The position numbers and the translations under genes are program-made. A model generated the notes under the pieces. It searched no databases. It saw only the letters and a list, made by a program, of their open reading frames with translations, and was not told the origin of the DNA. DNA of 55,366 nucleotides from Branchiostoma floridae. Lineage: Eukaryota; Chordata; Leptocardii; Amphioxiformes; Branchiostomatidae. Numbering within the stretch: position 1 is the stretch's first letter; the number at the start of each line of letters is the position of its first letter. The stretch is from contig NC_049989.1 of assembly GCF_000003815.2 (NCBI RefSeq), positions 17,691,664 through 17,747,029 on the forward strand. Direction: 5' to 3'. Below are positions 52,565 through 55,366 of the stretch, piece by piece.

Positions 52565-53558
52565 GCCTAACACCCTACCCCTACCCCTACCCCTGCCCCT
52601 ACCCCTATCCCTATCCCTACTCCTAGCCCTAGCCCAAGCCCAAGCCCTAGCCCTAGCCCTAGCCCTAGCCCTAGCCCTAGCCCTAGCCCTAGCCCTAGCC
52701 CTAGCCCTAGCCCTAGCCCTAGCCCTAGCCCTAGCCCTAGCCCTAGCCCTAGCCCTAGCCCTAGCCCTAGCCCTAGCCCTAGCCCTAGCCCTAGCCCTAG
52801 CCCTAGCCCTAGCCCTAGCCCTAGCCCTAGCCCTAGCCCTAGCCCTAGCCCTAGCCCTAGCCCTAGCCCTAGCCCTAGCCCTAGCCCTAGCCCTAGCCCT
52901 AGCCCTAGCCCTAGCCCTAGCCCTAGCCCTAGCCCTAGCCCTAGCCCTAGCCCTAGCCCTAGCCCTAGCCCTAGCCCTAGCCCTAGCCCTAGCCCTAGCC
53001 CTAGCCCTAGCCCTAGCCCTAGCCCTAGCCCTAGCCCTAGCCCTAGCCCTAGCCCTAGCCCTAGCCCTAGCCCTAGCCCTAGCCCTAGCCCTAGCCCTAG
53101 CCCTAGCCCTAGCCCTAGCCCTAGCCCTAGCCCTAGCCCTAGCCCTAGCCCTAGCCCTAGCCCTAGCCCTAGCCCTAGCCCTAGCCCTAGCCCTAGCCCT
53201 AGCCCTAGCCCTAGCCCTAGCCCTAGCCCTAGCCCTAGCCCTAGCCCTAGCCCTAGCCCTAGCCCTAGCCCTAGCCCTAGCCCTAGCCCTAGCCCTAGCC
53301 CTAGCCCTAGCCCTAGCCCTAGCCCTAGCCCTAGCCCTAGCCCTAGCCCTAGCCCTAGCCCTAGCCCCAGTCCTAGCGCTAGCCCTAGCGCAAGCCCTAG
53401 GCCTAGCGCTAGCCTTAGCGCTAGCCCTAGCCCTAGGCCTAGCCCTAGCGCTAGCCCTAGCCCTAGCCCTAGCCCTAGCCCTAGCCCTAGCCCTAGCCCT
53501 AGCCCTAGCCCTAGCCCTAGCCCTAGCCCTAGCCCTAGCCCTAGCCCTAGCCCTAGCC
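52565..53558 (+). repeat. Telomere-like (CCCTAG)n array
   Basis: After a short CCCCTA-rich lead-in (52565-52625), about 150 units of CCCTAG run to the gap, with a patch of variant units (GCGCTAG, CCTAGG) at 53368-53455. The unit differs by one base from the vertebrate telomere repeat CCCTAA. The minus strand is G-rich (GGGCTA), able in principle to form G-quadruplexes. Two plus frames are open, giving an artefactual Leu-Ala frame. Confidence 0.95.
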
Positions 53559-54367
53559 NNNNNNNNNNNNNNNNNNNNNNNNNNNNNNNNNNNNNNNNNN
53601 NNNNNNNNNNNNNNNNNNNNNNNNNNNNNNNNNNNNNNNNNNNNNNNNNNNNNNNNNNNNNNNNNNNNNNNNNNNNNNNNNNNNNNNNNNNNNNNNNNNN
53701 NNNNNNNNNNNNNNNNNNNNNNNNNNNNNNNNNNNNNNNNNNNNNNNNNNNNNNNNNNNNNNNNNNNNNNNNNNNNNNNNNNNNNNNNNNNNNNNNNNNN
53801 NNNNNNNNNNNNNNNNNNNNNNNNNNNNNNNNNNNNNNNNNNNNNNNNNNNNNNNNNNNNNNNNNNNNNNNNNNNNNNNNNNNNNNNNNNNNNNNNNNNN
53901 NNNNNNNNNNNNNNNNNNNNNNNNNNNNNNNNNNNNNNNNNNNNNNNNNNNNNNNNNNNNNNNNNNNNNNNNNNNNNNNNNNNNNNNNNNNNNNNNNNNN
54001 NNNNNNNNNNNNNNNNNNNNNNNNNNNNNNNNNNNNNNNNNNNNNNNNNNNNNNNNNNNNNNNNNNNNNNNNNNNNNNNNNNNNNNNNNNNNNNNNNNNN
54101 NNNNNNNNNNNNNNNNNNNNNNNNNNNNNNNNNNNNNNNNNNNNNNNNNNNNNNNNNNNNNNNNNNNNNNNNNNNNNNNNNNNNNNNNNNNNNNNNNNNN
54201 NNNNNNNNNNNNNNNNNNNNNNNNNNNNNNNNNNNNNNNNNNNNNNNNNNNNNNNNNNNNNNNNNNNNNNNNNNNNNNNNNNNNNNNNNNNNNNNNNNNN
54301 NNNNNNNNNNNNNNNNNNNNNNNNNNNNNNNNNNNNNNNNNNNNNNNNNNNNNNNNNNNNNNNNNNN
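53559..54367. other. Assembly gap
   Basis: 809 undetermined bases. Confidence 1.
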
Positions 54368-55366
54368 AACAGACATGCATACAGCAGGTACTGAAGATAG
54401 GAAATGAGATAACCTATGTAGGGACCTTTCTGGGACCGTTGACCTAACTTCCTGTCAGTGTTCCTGAATTCCTGTGCCTAGTGATGCCTAGAAACAAGCC
54501 GCTCTACTGCATACAAATAACTATGGAATCACAGGCAAGAACACAAACAGACAAGCTGACACACCGAAAACAAAACCTCAAAACAAGGATGTAATACGGG
54601 CGGAAATTTTCTTCTTCTTCTTTGGGATTGGTTTACTAGTATCCTTCTGACACACTTGCTGGGAGTGCAGGTGCCAAAGGTGGTCTGTTATGTGATATGT
54701 GATTTTTTTTTTCTCTAAGTTGACCATCCTTTTCAAACTTTGTTGGTCACTATGAATCAAAGTTATCTTTCAAACACACTGTCACTGAGGAAAGACACCA
54801 GCTGTCTGTCTGAAATGTCTGACCATTTCCAAAATCCTATCCGGTTGCTGGTGTATCTTATTACCTGGATGTCTAACTTTCCTTGACGGGTCTTTCAAAC
54901 AACATAGGACCTTGAGCAGGTGGATGAATCCTGGAAAGAGGAAGCTAAAGAGCTGCTACAGACCATCTCCAGACTACGGGAGGAGAACAAGCAGCTCAAC
55001 ACTGCTCTGTCCTCACACACTGCGGGACAACATGCCCAGGCTAAAGGTAGGTATCCACACCTTTGGGCCATGGCATCAGACCAACATGGCCCAACACCCT
55101 GGTTAACTCAGCCTAACACCCTACCCCTACCCCTACCCCTGCCCCTACCCCTATCCCTATCCCTACTCCTAGCCCTAGCCCAAGCCCTAGCCCTAGCCCT
55201 AGCCCTAGCCCTAGCCCTAGCCCTAGCCCTAGCCCTAGCCCTAGCCCTAGCCCTAGCCCTAGCCCTAGCCCTAGCCCTAGCCCTAGCCCTAGCCCTAGCC
55301 CTAGCCCTAGCCCTAGCCCTAGCCCTAGCCCTAGCCCTAGCCCTAGCCCTAGCCCTAGCCCTAGCC
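54368..55366 (+). repeat. Second copy of 51821-52620 and the array: probable uncollapsed allele
   Basis: Beginning right at the gap, the sequence repeats 51821 onward almost perfectly. A one-base deletion near 54392 and loss of one CAAGCC unit near the start of the array are the differences seen. It includes RILPL exon 2 and again ends in (CCCTAG)n. An assembly duplication of two alleles across the repeat is more likely than a real tandem duplication. Confidence 0.8.
54908..55046 (+). other. Duplicate RILPL exon 2
   Basis: Identical to 52362-52500, including acceptor and donor. If real, the transcript could include two tandem copies, but 139 bp is not a multiple of three and the second copy would be read out of frame, which argues for an assembly artefact. 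Confidence 0.7.

Noticed and set aside
52374-54407. 677-codon frame rich in Leu-Ala on the plus strand and the 604-codon Arg-Ala frame on the minus strand
   Set aside because: They are translations of the (CCCTAG)n array plus the assembly gap. Only the first about 42 codons of the plus frame overlap a true exon (RILPL exon 2).

Overview
The window is animal genomic DNA with short coding exons, GT-AG introns, CpG-rich divergent promoters and abundant small transposable elements. Protein content (syntaxin-1, Ran, BUD23, DNAJC30, TMED2, a RILP-like protein) and gene order point to an invertebrate chordate, most likely a lancelet (Branchiostoma). That assignment is inference.

Layout, left to right: the 5' end of a syntaxin-1 gene on the minus strand (three coding exons, the rest off the left edge) stands head-to-head with a complete six-exon RAN gene on the plus strand. 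RAN converges on BUD23 (twelve coding exons, minus strand, 11146-21432). One BUD23 intron carries a 5'-truncated LINE with an intact RT-RNase H frame and an odd 1.2-kb element that splits a minisatellite. BUD23 is head-to-head with DNAJC30 (two exons) over about 230 bp. Next, on the plus strand, is a six-exon secreted protein resembling group III phospholipase A2 but lacking the catalytic residues, and then a roughly 9-kb gene-poor stretch full of repeats. A three-exon gene of unknown family follows (two membrane spans, Ser-Pro-rich tail, PY motif). TMED2 (four exons, minus) is head-to-head with a RILP-like gene (two exons seen, plus). The window ends in a telomere-like (CCCTAG)n tract, an assembly gap and a second copy of the RILPL exon 2 region.

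Nothing here acts as an operon. The organising theme is three divergent housekeeping pairs (STX1|RAN, BUD23|DNAJC30, TMED2|RILPL). From established knowledge, the same adjacencies occur in human on two chromosomes (7q11.23: STX1A, BUD23, DNAJC30; 12q24: STX2-RAN and RILPL1-TMED2), so this looks like the unduplicated ancestral block.

Signals that deserve follow-up are: a miniature LTR element (LTR, PBS, PPT, LTR with 4-bp target duplication) with Pol III-like boxes in its LTR; two nearly identical 122-nt blocks closed by a 10-bp stem in RAN introns 2 and 4, which may be an intronic structured RNA; recurrent hammerhead-core-like motifs; a tandemly duplicated splice donor in TMED2; and the catalytically dead PLA2-like protein.
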